64,000 nucleotides of DNA from Hymenopus coronatus (GCA_030762935.1 CM060880.1:14749001-14813000); one strand, 5' to 3'. Numbered from the stretch's first letter, positions 31,430 to 43,694 are shown. Numbers and translations: made by a program. The notes: generated by a model from the letters alone, not told the origin.

Positions 31430-34400
31430 GTTCAGTAGTCATTCACCTGTCCGCTGTTACCATGACGACCATACCATACAGTAGTCATTCGTCTGTCCTG
31501 TGTTACCATGACTACCATACCATACAGTAGTCATTCGTCTGTCCTGTGCTACCATGACAACCATACCATACAGTAGTCATTCGTCTGTCCTGTGTTACCA
31601 TGACAACCATACCATACAGTAGTCATTCACCTGTCCGCTGTTACCATGACGACCATACCATACAGTAGTCATTCGTCTGTCCTGTGTTACCATGACAACC
31701 ATACCATACAGTAGTCATTCGTCTGTCCTGTGTTACCATGACTACCATACCATACAGTAGTCATTCGTCTGTCCTGTGCTACCATGACAACCATACCATA
31801 CAGTAGTCATTCGTCTGTCCTGTGTTACCATGACAACCATACCATACAGTAGTCATTCACCTGTCCGCTGTTACCATGACGACCATACCATACAGTAGTC
31901 ATTCGTCTGTCCTGTGTTACCATGACAACCATACCATACAGTAGACATTCACCTGTCCTGTGCTACCATGACAACCATACCATACAGTAGTCATTCACCT
32001 GTCCTGTGTTACCATGACAACCATACCATACAGTAGTCATTCACCTGTCCGCTGTTACCATGACGACCATACCATACAGTAGTCATTCACCTGTCCTGTG
32101 TTACCATGACTACCATACCATACAGTAGTCATTCGTCTGTCCTGTGTTACCATGACTACCATACCATACAGTAGTCATTCGTCTGTCCTGTGTTACAATG
32201 ACGACCATACCATACAGTAGTCATTCACCTGTCCGCTGTTACCATGACGACCATACCATACAGTAGTCATTCGTCTGTCCTGTGTTACCATGACAACCAT
32301 ACCATACAGTAGTCATTCGTCTGTCCTGTGCTACCATGACAACCATACCATACAGTAGTCATTCGTCTGTCCTGTGTTACCATGACAACCATACCATACA
32401 GTAGTCATTCGTCTGTCCTGTGCTACCATGACTACCATACCATACAGTAGACATTCACCTGTCCGCTGTTACCATGACGACCATACCATACAGTAGTCAT
32501 TCGTCTGTCCTGTGCTACCATGACAACCATACCATACAGTAGACATTCACCTGTCCTGTGTTACCATGACAACCATACCATACAGTAGTCATTCGTCTGT
32601 CCTGTGTTACCATGACAACCATACCATACAGTAGTCATTCACCTGTCCGCTGTTACCATGACGACCATACCATACAGTACTCATTCGTCTGTCCTGTGCT
32701 ACCATGACGACCATATCATACAGTAGTCATTCGTCTGTCCTGTGTTACCATGACGACCATATCATACAGTAGTCATTCGTCTGTCCTGTGCTACCATGAC
32801 TACCATACCATACAGTAGTCATTCGTCTGTCCGCTGTTACCATGACAACCATACCATACAGTAGTCATTCGTCTGTCCTGTGCTACCATGACTACCATAC
32901 CATACAGTAGTCATTCGTCTGTCCTGTGCTACCATGACAACCATACCATACAGTAGTCATTCGTCTGTCCTGTGTTACCATGACTACCATACCATACAGT
33001 AGTCATTCGTCTGTCCTGTGCTACCATGACAACCATACCATACAGTAGTCATTCGTCTGTCCTGTGCTACCATGACAACCATACCATACAGTAGTCATTC
33101 GTCTGTCCTGTGCTACCATGACAACCATACCATACAGTAGTCATTCGTCTGTCCTGTGCTACCATGACAACCATACCATACAGTAGTCATTCGTCTGTCC
33201 GTGTTACCATGACTACCATACCATACAGTAGTCATTCGTCTGTCCTGTGTTACCATGACTACCATACCATACAGTAGTCATTCGTCTGTCCTGTGTTACC
33301 ATGACTACCATACCATACAGTAGTCATTCGCCTGTCCTGTGTTACCATGACTACCATACCATACAGTAGTCATTCGTCTGTCCTGTGCTACCATGACAAC
33401 CATACCATACAGTAGTCATTCGTCTGTCCTGTGTTACCATGACAACCATACCATACAGTAGTCATTCGTCTGTCCTGTGTTACCATGACAACCATACCAT
33501 ACAGTAGTCATTCGTCTGTCCTGTGTTACCATGACAACCATACCATACAGTAGTCATTCGTCTGTCCTGTGTTACCATGACAACCATACCATACAGTAGT
33601 CATTCGTCTGTCCTGTGTTACCATGACTACCATACCATACAGTAGTCATTCGTCTGTCCTGTGTTACCATGACAACCATACCATACAGTAGTCATTGACC
33701 TGTCCTGTGTTACCATGACAACCATACCATACAGTAGTCATTCGTCTGTCCTGTGTTACCATGACAACCATACCATACAGTAGTCATTGACCTGTCCTGT
33801 GTTACCATGACAACCATACCATACAGTAGTCATTGACCTGTCCTGTGTTACCATGACAACCATACCATACAGTAGTCATTGACCTGTCCTGTGTTACCAT
33901 GACAACCATACCATACAGTAGTCATTCGTCTGTCCTGTGTTACCATGACTACCATACCATACAGTAGTTATTCGTCTGTCCTGTGTTACCATGACAACCA
34001 TACCATACAGTAGTCATTCACCTGTCCGCTGTTACCATGACAACCATACCATACAGTAGTCATTCGTCTGTCCTGTGCTACCATGACTACCATACCATAC
34101 AGTAGTCATTCACCTGTCCGCTGTTACCATGACTACCATACCATACAGTAGTCATTCGTCTGTCCTGTGCTACCATGACTACCATACCATACAGTAGTCA
34201 TTCGTCTGTCCTGTGTTACCATGACTACCATACCATACAGTAGTCATTCGTCTGTCCTGTGTTACCATGACAACCATACCATACAGTAGTCATTCGTCTG
34301 TCCTGTGTTACCATGACAACCATACCATACAGTAGTCATTCGTCTGTCCTGTGCTACCATGACGACCATACCATACAGTAGTCATTCGTCTGTCCTGTGT

Positions 34401-35306
34401 TACCATGACAACCATACCATACAGTAGTCATTCGTCTGTCCTGTGCTACCATGACAACCATACCATACAGTAGTCATTCGTCTGTCCTGTGTTACCATGA
34501 CAACCATACCATACAGTAGTCATTGACCTGTCCTGTGCTACCATGACAACCATACCATACAGTAGTCATTCGTCTGTCCTGTGCTACCATGACAACCATA
34601 CCATACAGTAGTCATTCGTCTGTCCTGTGTTACCATGACAACCATACCATACAGTAGTCATTCACATGTCCTCTGTTACCATGACAACCATACCATACAG
34701 TAGTCATTCACCTGTCCTGTGTTACCATGACAACCATACCATACAGTAGTCATTCGTCTGTCCTGTGCTACCATGACAACCATACCATACAGTAGTCATT
34801 CGTCTGTCCTCTGTTACCATGACAACCATACCATACAGTAGTCATTCACCTGTCCTCTGTTACCATGACAACCATACCATACAGTAGTCATTCACCTGTC
34901 CTGTGTTACCATGACAACCATACCATACAGTAGACATTCACCTGTCCTGTGTTACCATGACTACCATACCATACAGTAGTCATTCGTCTGCCCTGTGTTA
35001 CCATGACAACCATACCATACAGTAGTCATTCACCTGTCCGCTGTTACCATGACAACCATACCATACAGTAGACATTCACCTGTCCGCTGTTACCATGACA
35101 ACCATACCATACAGTAGACATTCACCTGTCCGCTGTTACCATGACAACCATACCATACAGTAGACATTCACCTGTCCTGAGTTACCATGACGACCATACC
35201 ATACAGTAGATATTCACCTGTCCGCTGTTACCATGACGATCATACCCTACAGTAGTCATTCACCTGTCCTGTGTTACCATGACAACCATACCATACAGTA
35301 GACATT
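31430..35306. repeat. 46-bp minisatellite, about 84 units
   Basis: Unit: CATACCATACAGTAGTCATT then CGTCTGTCCTGTGTTACCAT then GACAAC. Main variable sites are CGTCTG/CACCTG/GACCTG, CCTGTGT/CCTGTGC/CCGCTGT and GACAAC/GACTAC/GACGAC. Variants recur together (CACCTGTCCGCTG goes with GACGAC) every four or five units near the left end (31451, 31635, 31865, 32049), a higher-order pattern. The unit length is not a multiple of three and stops occur, so it is non-coding. Confidence 0.98.
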
Positions 35307-35812
35307 CACTTCTATGTTACCATGACAACCATACCACACAGTAGTCATTCACTTCTATGTTACCATGACAACCATACCATACAGTAGTCATTCACTTCTA
35401 TGTTACCATGACAACCATACCATACAGTAGTCATTCACTTCTATGTTACCATGACAACCATACCACACAGTAGTCATTCACTTCTATGTTACCATGACAA
35501 CCATACCATACAGTAGTCATTCACTTCTATGTTACCATGACAACCATACCATACAGTAGTCATTCACTTCTATGTTACCATGACAACCATACCATACAGT
35601 AGTCATTCACTTCTGTTACCATGACAACCATACCATACAGTAGACATCCACTTCTATGTTACCATGACAACCATACCATAAAGTAGTCATTCCCTTCTAT
35701 GTTACCATGACAACCATACCATAAAGTAGTCATTCACTTCTATGTTACCATGACAACCATACCATAAAGTAGTCATTCACTTCTATGTTACCATGACAAC
35801 CTCACTTATGAT
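35307..35812. repeat. 43-bp derivative block of the minisatellite, about 12 units
   Basis: CGTCTGTCCTGTG is replaced by CACTTCTATG, which shortens the unit to 43 bp. Units are much more uniform than in the 46-bp block, with CACACAG and CATAAAG variants toward the right edge. The shortened form expanded as a separate, probably more recent, block. Confidence 0.95.
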
Positions 35813-36521
35813 AACACTTCCTGATTATAATTTATCACATAAAAATGAGCCTGAATGAGAGGTAAAAACAACATTCGAATTTGAAAATTAATTTAACCAA
35901 AAAGTGTCAGAATTAATGTCACCACTGTATATCTTCAATTGCGGAAATGAAGTCTTCTTCATTTTGAATGTCTTTTATATAATAAATGTGTAAATTTTAA
36001 GATACCTACAGGAAAAAATCTTCACTGTTATTCGCAGTTATTTGCGCCATAACCACTTCTAGGATATTGTTTGTCAGAGATTTTAATTTTCAATTATTTA
36101 ATTCCAAAGCCCTCAAATAGTATCCACCTTTTTAAACATTTGACTACTCTAATCCCCTTGTACCTTGCGTTTGTGCAAATACGTATCTCGATTAACAAAA
36201 AGTAAAAATAGTTTGTCGCATTGTGGGCAATGAAGGTCATTCGAATGTCACATATCAGAAATGTTAAAGCTATAAATCAACCTACAGGAATCACTACAAC
36301 CAATAAGAGAGGAGCAGACCACTTATTATTTTATTATCACAAGTAATATGATAAGACGTCTGACCTAGCCGATAAATTCTTGAGCGGAGTGACAGAATTT
36401 ATCTGGGAAGTGCAGACCATGGAATGATTGTTTATCTGGACTATTTCATAAGTGAAATGTGAATTTAAATACCACATCGCTAAGATTTGAACAGAATATA
36501 TTAAATTCTACTTTTGAAAAT
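35813..36521. other. AT-rich stretch, no gene; possible old HPE end near 36120-36260
   Basis: TTTGACTACTCTAATCCCCT and GAAGGTCATTCGAATGTCAC then ATATCAGAAATG faintly match the minus-oriented HPE left end. Nothing else was recognised. Confidence 0.35.
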
Positions 36522-37211
36522 TGTGATGTGTTCCATTCATATGACTTTCTCTACCTATTCCACAAACTATTCTTACATCGGATTATTATTTTATATCATG
36601 CTAATCTAGGTATTAGTAGAATTGGTTATACTACTTGATTCCTTATGTTTAGAAGGGAAATAAGGGAACATATTAGGCTAAAGCGACAGACAAATCCTTT
36701 AAAGGCTGGTCGCTATGGAAACAATGGGTAGAAGCAAAACAAAAGAGAGACGAAAAGAAAGATGTCTTCCCGATTTGAGGAAGATTTAAAATATAAACGA
36801 ATAACAAGAAATATCTCGGAAATGGTCTGATCTACCCCCCCCCCCAAATGTATGTGACAAATTGTATGTTTTAACGAGATCTACAATTTCTGTGTGGTAA
36901 GCTTTTTTTTTTTTTTTTTTTATCTCTTACCGTTTATCAGCTACGCGAAAACCATTTAAGAATGAAGGAGTATTAAAAGGCTATTCCCAGAAAATCCAAA
37001 ATGTACATTACCTTTCTCGTAAAATATCTTAAACATACATCAATTTAATCAAAATCTTTACAACCATTTTTGAGGAAATCAAAGTTTTCGAAAAATGTTC
37101 CATGTAAAGGATAGTTGGGGCGGGTAGAAGGTATTTTCTTGAAAACCTTCGTATCACATCCTTGGAAGATACTGAACTTAACGGAACCTTTTACTAAAAA
37201 TGCCTCTGTTT
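36522..37211 (+). mobile_element. HPE, hairpin end replaced by an inverted copy
   Basis: TGTGATGTGTTCCATTCATA to CTAAAAATGCCTCTGTTT. A C run (CTACCCCCCCCCC) and a 20-base T run mark expansions. It stops at the T-rich site before GGATACAGGGG, where the next copy starts. No continuation was found after that copy. Confidence 0.85.
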
Positions 37212-37816
37212 ACTTTCTCTACGCGTAATATGTACATAGTCTATAGAGAAGGCATTGTTTTCCACCCAAAAATTCGATACCGAGATTTAGTCATAAATAC
37301 ATGTTTTGAGGTCCCATGAACAAAAACGCCGTTTTAGAAAAAGTTCAGTGTTGGTATTTAAGTTAAGTATCTCCCAAGGGGGCGGACCCGAAGATTTTCA
37401 AGATAGTCCCCCCACCCTAAATTACCTTTTATATGAAAAAATCTTCGAAAGTTTTGATTTTCACAAAAATGTCTAAATTAATATATCATACGTTAAAGAT
37501 ATTTAAATAACAAATAAAATGTACCCGTATATCTTGAATTTTTTGGGAATAGCCTCTGGAGATAAATTTTGTAGAACTGGTAAACCGCAAGAGAAGATCT
37601 GAAAACGTAGATCTCGTTAAAAGAATTGTTTTTAACTTGACCGTTTCTGAGATATTGCTTTTTATTGGCTTCGGCTTTAAAATACGTATACGGGAATTTT
37701 TCACCTCCTGGTAATGCAAACAAAGGAATTTCAATCACATAGTAACCAGCTTATAAAAGATTTGACCATCGCTTTAACTATGGTACTTTTGTTCCTTTCT
37801 ACTTAGAAATAAGCAA
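37212..37816 (-). mobile_element. HPE split by SINE-B, hairpin side
   Basis: ACTTTCTCTACGCGTAATAT then GTACATAGTCTATAGAGAAG is the palindrome. The microsatellite is nearly lost (AAGTTCAGTGTTGGTATTTA). It runs to CTACTTAGAAATAAGCAA where a T run begins. Confidence 0.85.
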
Positions 37817-38074
37817 TTTTTTTTTTTTTTTTTTTTTTTTTAGCTTAACGTCCTTTAACCTAGTCAGTCATATCGGACGATGAATGAAATTGGTGAAATG
37901 ATGCTCAAATGATCTCGGGGTCCATGGAGCTTAAAGTTACTCGACATTCGTCTTCTCAGGATAAGGGAAAACTCCGAAAAAAACGTTGTCCGGGTAACTC
38001 ACCCTAAGCGAGATTCGAACTCACGACCTTTCGAATGTGAAGCAGACACGCTACCACCACACTACCCAAGGGGC
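37817..38074 (-). mobile_element. SINE-B copy inserted in an HPE
   Basis: Minus head CTTGGGTAGTGTGGTGGTAG then CGTGTCTGCTTCACATTCGA, B-box GTCGTGAGTTCGAATCTCGC, tail of about 25 A (T on plus). HPE text continues on both sides. No clear target duplication was seen. Confidence 0.92.
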
Positions 38075-38151
38075 GTCTACTAAGAAGAATAAGCTTTTTA
38101 ACTAATTTTTGCAGAGATGCAGAGAAAGCCATGTAAAAAGAACACATCAGA
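38075..38151 (-). mobile_element. Last part of the HPE split by SINE-B
   Basis: TCTACTAAGAAGAATAAGCT, GCAGAGATGCAGAGAAAGCC and GTAAAAAGAACACATCAGA finish the copy. About 80 bases around the AATAAGACTATTTCTGC block are missing at the SINE junction. Confidence 0.8.
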
Positions 38152-38177
38152 TTTTTTTTAACTAAATACATTGTGAA

Positions 38178-38465
38178 CTGGGAAAACTTTGAATAAACAA
38201 TGTAACTAAATTAATTCAAAGTACAATTATGGAACTGACAGTAATTAAAAGTGAAAGTTGACTGTCTGGATTGTCACCTTGTTATAAATAACCAAGACAG
38301 GACATTAAACAAACGAACGTCAGGTGCGACAAGACTTCAAAGAAATGAACATCAGCTGCGATAAGGCTTTTCGACAATACCACTCCAGACGAATGACCGC
38401 GATTGGTTGAAATTGCCTAATCTCGGCCATGTGCTTTAATAGTTGAGCTGATTTGTGAGCCTAAA
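38178..38465 (+). repeat. Repeat R, copy 1 (unclassified dispersed repeat)
   Basis: It aligns in inverted orientation with 61228-61490. Shared words include AATTATGGAACTGACAGTAA, TTCAAAGAAATGAACATCAG and TTAATAGTTGAGCTGATT. There is no coding potential, tRNA motif or inverted terminal repeat. It could be a solo LTR or the edge of a larger element. Confidence 0.75.
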
Positions 38466-38821
38466 GCATGTATGTCTGAAACTGGTCCCCTGCACCTTTT
38501 GTCCTTTGTTTCACATAGACACTGGGGTCAACCGGAGTTGCGTGTTATTTTGGCTGGAATTTGAAGCCCCAGCTGTCTGTCGGTTCCTTTGGAAAAGTTC
38601 AAGCGGAGGGATAATTGTAAGCAATTGATGTAGTCTGTCATTAGGGTGCATCTCCCCCTCTCTGTCTAATCACACCCTTGAGAGGGAGCGCGTTTCTTCC
38701 CTCGCAGTCAAGTGTCGACTTTTCAACTGCTCTTTCTGTCACTTCGACAAGCTCCTCTGCCCTTTAACCAACGTTTTATGTCTCACGTTCCCACATTTAC
38801 TACATATATTACAATACTTTT
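38466..38821. other. Single-copy stretch, nothing firm
   Basis: GCGTTTCTTCCCTCGCAG ending near 38706 is an acceptor-like site with a short cysteine-containing frame after it, but no donor or family match, so no exon is called. Confidence 0.3.
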
Positions 38822-39478
38822 TCTCAAAAATTATTCTTAAAAAGCTTATACTTCTATTTACTTTATAGTAATCAGAAAAAATTAGCAGAAATAGTCTTAT
38901 TACTTGCTTCCTTGTAAGTAGAAGCGAAATAAGGGAGTACCATAGGTTAAAGTGTTAGTCAAAAGCTGGTTGCTATGTCAATGAAGTTCCTTTGTTTATA
39001 TGGATAGGAGTGACAAGTTCCTATATGAGAAAAGTATGCGTTTTTCATACCAGAAACCAAAAATAAGGAATGTCTCAAAAACAACGAACTCCACGAAACG
39101 AAATTGTGTGTTTTAACGTGCTCTACATTTTTCCTGCAGTAAGTTTTTGTCCATCTCTTACGGTTTAGCAGTTATTCAAAATTCAGTAAAATTCATCCAG
39201 AATAAAGTACTCTTCAGGGGCTATTCCCAGAAAATTCGAAATATACATTATAATTGTCCGGTAAATAGCTTTAATATACGACATTTTAATCAAAATCGTT
39301 AGAGCCATTTTTGAGAAAATCAAAATTTTCGAAAAAAGTTCCATGTAAAGGGTAGTTGGGGTGGGGGATTTTTTTTCAAAAACTTCGTGTCGCATCCCTG
39401 GAAGATACTAAACTTAAATAACAAGTTTGGTATTTTACCGACTTTTCGTTTTTGAGTTATCGTGTTCACAGACACACG

Positions 39479-39520
<42 letters not shown>

Positions 39521-39542
39521 TCTTTTTCCGAAAATGCTTGTT
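38822..39542 (+). mobile_element. HPE split by a nested HPE, 5'-truncated
   Basis: It begins inside the left third (AAATTATTCTTAAAAAGCTT), lacks the first about 40 bases and carries a (CA)n tract at about 39479-39518. It stops at GAAAATGCTTGTTA and resumes at 40393 with AGTTAAAGGGGACCCTAAAC. Confidence 0.87.
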
Positions 39543-40392
39543 ATTTTCTCTACACGTACTATATACATAGTGTATAGAGAAGGTATTGTAATGCTCCCAA
39601 AAATTCGATACTGAGATTTCACCGGAAATACAAGTTTTGGGTCCCCCTGAATCAAAAAAAAAAAATTACAAAAAAGTCCGCGTGTGTATCTGTGTCTGTG
39701 GACAGCATAGCTTAAAAACGAAAAGACCGTCAAATACCAAACTTGGTATTTAAGTGTTTTATCTCCCAAGGATGCGACACGAAAATTTTCAATAAAATCG
39801 CCCCACCCCCAACTACCCTTTACATGGAACTTTTTTCGAAAATTTTTATTTTCTTAAAAATAGCGCTTAACGATTTTGATTAAAATGTCAAATATTAAAG
39901 ATACTTACCTGACAAATAAAATGTATATCTTGAATTTTCTGGGAATAGCCTCTGAAGACTACTTTATTCTGTATGAATTTTACGGAATTTTGAACAACTG
40001 CTAAACTGTAAGAGATGGACAAAAACTTAACACACAAAAAATGAACAGCACATTAAAACACACAATTTATGTCATGTATATTTTTTTCGTGGAGTTGATC
40101 GTTTTGACATATTCCTTGTTTTTGGTTTCAGCTTTGAAAAAATTATACTTTTCTTATACAAATTCCTGTCCATATAAACAAAGGAACTTCAGTCACATAG
40201 CAACCACCTTATGGTTATCAGGTTAACCTATAGTACTCCCTTATTTCCCTTCTACTTACAAGGAAGCAAGTAATAAGACCATTTCTGCTATTTTTTTTTC
40301 TCGATTAAAATGAACTAAATAGAAGCATAAGCTTTTCAACAATAATTTGTTGCAGAGATGTAGAGAAAGTCATGTGAATGGAACATATCAGA
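39543..40392 (-). mobile_element. Full-length HPE nested in inverted orientation
   Basis: TTTTCTCTACACGTACTATA then TACATAGTGTATAGAGAAGG to GTGAATGGAACATATCAGA. It lies at the T-rich GCTTTTTTTGGATACAGGGG site of the surrounding copy, the same site used at 14130 in a different copy. Confidence 0.92.
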
Positions 40393-40510
40393 TTTTTTTA
40401 GTTAAAGGGGACCCTAAACCTTATATTTCTGGTGAAATCTCGGTATCGAATTTTGGGTGGAGTGCAATACCTTCTCTATACACTATGCTCATAGTGCGTG
40501 TAGAGAAACT
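40393..40510 (+). mobile_element. Hairpin end of the split HPE
   Basis: AAAGGGGACCCTAAACCTTA, TTCTGGTGAAATCTCGGTAT and CACTATGCTCATAGTGCGTG then TAGAGAAACT complete the copy started at 38822. Confidence 0.88.
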
Positions 40511-41317
40511 AATAAAACATTTCGAAAAATATTTCGTGTGAATTGTAGCTTTGGGTGTGAAGGATGTTCTTGAAAATCGCGTGGCAGCTGTCAAACGCGT
40601 AAACAAGTGCAAACTGGGGCGTAGAGGTGCTTTGCACTGTATATCGCTCCGTTTCCTTTCGGCTTCGACATTTCTCAGCAAGCAAGTGAGGAATAATGAG
40701 ACAAGCGGAACGCGATAGAATTATGTGAAAAAGATAAACAAAATTGAAGCGTGCAGCTTTCCACTCCGGTCAACCTAGCGAACTCGTTTTTGCACCTTGC
40801 AATGTAAAGTCACATCAACTGAAAGGGTTCGGTATAAGGTATACAACGGTGTGGGGACACCTCGCGCATTGGGACCTATGTGAGATGTACTGTGGCTACC
40901 CCCTAGGAGGAAAGACTAAAGTGAAGCCGAGGGTACATGCCACATGCAGACGGGCCACAGTGACACGCGGAAGTCCCTAACACTTCCTGGCTCAAACAAC
41001 CGACTTAGTACAGTAGCACTGCTTGGACGCCCCCTGGTGTACTAGATAAATATTTTCTTGGAGCAAGTAAGAGTGCTATCTTTCTAGCACCGATATACAC
41101 CTCGAAACCTAGAAGCACACCTGAAATACGGAAATGAAATAAAAGAGAAAGTATACCCCAACATTCGCCTTTCGAGCACGGAAAACCAGGAAAAATCAAA
41201 AGGTGAGAGTGGTTGGGTTTTACTTTTGAGTTATGCGCGCGAACACATATACATGATAGATATTTATTTGTTTATTTCTATCTCTTCTCAAACACTACTT
41301 TAGAGGAGATTCTGGGA
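40511..41317. other. Long single-copy island, no gene recognised
   Basis: This is one of the longest repeat-free stretches. Frames of 60-86 codons on both strands have no known motif. TTTCGGCTTCGACATTTCTCAG near 40679 is acceptor-like, but stops follow soon. Confidence 0.4.
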
Positions 41318-41417
41318 GTCTTAAACGTATATTTTAGTAAAGTTTCGTACCGAAATTTTTGGATGGAATAAAATACATTCTTTACCCACTAATAGGCAAG
41401 CAGCAGAGTAAGTAAAA
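41318..41417 (+). mobile_element. HPE hairpin-side fragment, diverged
   Basis: CTTAAACGTATATTTTAGTA, GTACCGAAATTTTTGGATGG and GCAGAGTAAGTAAAAAG match the last 100 bases of plus HPEs. The TATGTACATA core is not preserved. Confidence 0.6.
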
Positions 41418-41624
41418 AGCTTGTTCCGTTATTTGATAGCCAGGCGAAAACACATGAGGGTTAGATATCCCCTACCGAAGTGGGGGGTCAGAACCTTAAA
41501 AGTAACAAAAGAAACAAACAAGGGTGTTAGATACATCGCCAAGTCCGGATTTAGGCCTCCTCGGTAAAGTTAAGCGGTGCCAGAGTGGAAAACACTTAGA
41601 ATATGCTGACATTAATTTAAAAAA

Positions 41625-42407
41625 TCTTGCGTGTTCCATTCACATGACTTTCTCTACATTTCTGCAACAAAGTATTCTTAAAAAGCTTATACTTTTATTT
41701 AATTCATGCTAATCAGAAAAAAAAAATAACAGAAATACTATTATTACTTGCTTCCTTGAAAGTAGAAGCGAAATAAGGGAGTAGCATAGGTTAAAGTGAT
41801 AGTCAAAAGCTGGTTTCTATGTCACTGAAGTTCCTTTCTTTGTTTGGACAGCAGTTGAAAAATTCCTGTATGAGAAAACAATAAGTTTTCTTTTACAAAG
41901 CAGAAACCAAAAATAAGGAATGTATCAAAAACGATGAACTCCACGAAAAAAATGTATATAAATTGTGACTTTTAAGGCGCTCTACATTTTTCGTGTAGTA
42001 AGGCTACTCTCAGAAAATTCAAGATAATCATTTTATTTATCAGGTAAATAGCTTTAATATACGATATTTTAATCAAAATCGTTAGAGCCATTTTTGAGAA
42101 AATCAAAATTTTCGAAAAAAGGTCTATGTAAAGGGTAGTTGGGGGTGGGGAGATTTTTCTCAAAATCTTCGTGCCGCATCCCTGGAGGATACTAAACTTA
42201 AATATCAAGTTTGGTATTTTACCGACTTTTCGTTTTTGAGTTATCGTGTTCACGGACTCACACACACAAACCTTTTTCTGAAAATACTTTTTTTGGATAC
42301 AGGGGACAATAAAACATATATTTCCGGTGAAATCTCGGTATCGAATTTTTTTGGTGGAGTGCAATACCTTCTCTATACACTATGTATATAGTAAGTGTAG
42401 AGAAAGT
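41625..42407 (+). mobile_element. HPE with a central deletion
   Basis: TCTTGCGTGTTCCATTCACA to GTAAGTGTAGAGAAAGT. About 85 bases (cgg TTTAGCAGTT...CTTCAGAGG region) are missing between TTTTTCGTGTAGTAAGG and CTACTCTCAG. Palindrome and terminal motifs are intact, so the central text is dispensable for structure. Confidence 0.9.
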
Positions 42408-42445
42408 AAAAATTAGAGAAAATACCGAAATTATGTAAACAATTT

Positions 42446-42489
42446 ACTTTTCTACGAAGTACTAAGTACGTTCATAGTAGGAGAAAAGG
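42446..42489. mobile_element. Isolated diverged HPE hairpin
   Basis: ACTTTTCTACGAAGTACTAA then GTACGTTCATAGTAGGAGAA is a stem-loop with the HPE terminal sequence pattern and no attached body. A SINE-B tail fragment follows. Confidence 0.5.
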
Positions 42490-42499
42490 TATGATAGAC

Positions 42500-42592
42500 C
42501 CTAACCTCATTTGAGCATCATTTCATCGATTTGTAATCGACCGATATGATCTACCAGGTTAAAGGGCGTTAATCTAAATAATAATAATAATA
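42500..42592 (+). mobile_element. SINE-B 3' fragment
   Basis: CCTCATTTGAGCATCATTTC, ATCGACCGATATGATCTACC and AGGTTAAAGGGCGTTAA then (AAT)n. The head is missing and the tail is a trinucleotide run rather than pure A. Confidence 0.8.
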
Positions 42593-42674
42593 AACCGACA
42601 ATTCTTTAAAAGCGCTGAACACGTACACTAAAGATAATATCACTTATTTTTCTGCATATTTAATAATGGCTATT

Positions 42675-43483
42675 ACTTTCTTTACTCCGCATATACAATG
42701 TACATGGTGGATAAAAAAGGTATTGTATTCCACCCAAAAATTCGATTTCGAGATTTCACTGGAAATATATTTTTTGGGTCTCCTGAGTCCGAAATAAAAC
42801 ATTTTTAGAAAAACGTCCGTGTATGTCTATGGACAACAGAGCTCAAAAACGAAAGGACCGTTAAATACCAATCTTGGTATTTAGAATTAGTATCTTCCAA
42901 GGATGCAACACGAAGATTTTCAAGAAAATTCCCCCACCACAAACTACCCTTTACATGGAAAATGTTTCGAAAATGTTGATTTTCTCAAAAATGGTTCGAA
43001 CGATTTTGATTAAAATATTAAAGCTATTTACATTAGATATAAAATGTATATATTGTATTTTCTGGGAAAAGCTTCTGAAGACTTCTTAATTCTGGATGAA
43101 TTTTGCCGAATTTAGTGGCTAAACCGTAAGAGATATACAAAAACTTACCACACAAAAAATGTAGAGCACGTTAACACAAATTATTTATGTTATATACATT
43201 TTTTATTGGAGTTGATCATGTTTGGGTTATTCCTTGTTTTTGGCTTCAACTCTTTTCTCATACAGGAAATTGTCAACTCCTGTCCGTACAAACAAAGGAA
43301 CTTCAAACACATAGCAGCTAGCTTCTGAGTAATACTTTAACCTATGCTACTCCCTTATTTCGTTTCTACTTACAAGGAAACAAGTAATAAGACTATTTCT
43401 GCTTTCTCGATTATCATGAAGGAAATAAACAATAATTTGTTGCAGAGATGTAGAGAAAGTCATGTGAGTGTAACACATTACAT
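42675..43483 (-). mobile_element. HPE element, full length
   Basis: ACTTTCTTTACTCCGCATAT then ACAATGTACATGGTGGATAA is a diverged palindrome. It ends AGAGATGTAGAGAAAGTCAT then GTGAGTGTAACACATTACA, an A-type GATGTAG next to a B-type terminus, so possibly recombinant. Microsatellite replaced by GTATGTCTATGG. Confidence 0.87.
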
Positions 43484-43694
43484 TTTTATTATTATTTTTC
43501 TAACTGCAGCTGAATATATTGCGGGGTGACTGTACCGAGGTGGTGCACTTTTAATGTGTGCATAAGAGGAATTTCGAAAGCAGTTTTTTGCTTCCTCAAA
43601 CAGCAGAAGAAGTCGCTAACGAGTTACAGAGGAAATTAGTGTCTGGAATCTTTCTTCGCCATTAATTCTCACGTCTTTTACCCTTTCGCCACAG

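Noticed and set aside
31303..31530. Open frame entering the minisatellite, as a possible repeat-protein gene
   Set aside because: The 46-bp unit shifts frame each copy and stops appear within a few units.
31430..35812. CRISPR-like array
   Set aside because: Units are directly adjacent with no unique spacers, and the DNA is plainly eukaryotic.
39320..39769. 149-codon open frame, the longest but one region without stops
   Set aside because: It spans the inverted junction of two HPE copies and translates repeat and microsatellite text (runs of C and V). Similar frames recur in every HPE copy.
41972..42364. 130-codon open frame within an HPE
   Set aside because: The same peptide words (FQGCDTKI, NFLGIA) come from every HPE copy but with stops at differing points, so the family is not protein-coding.
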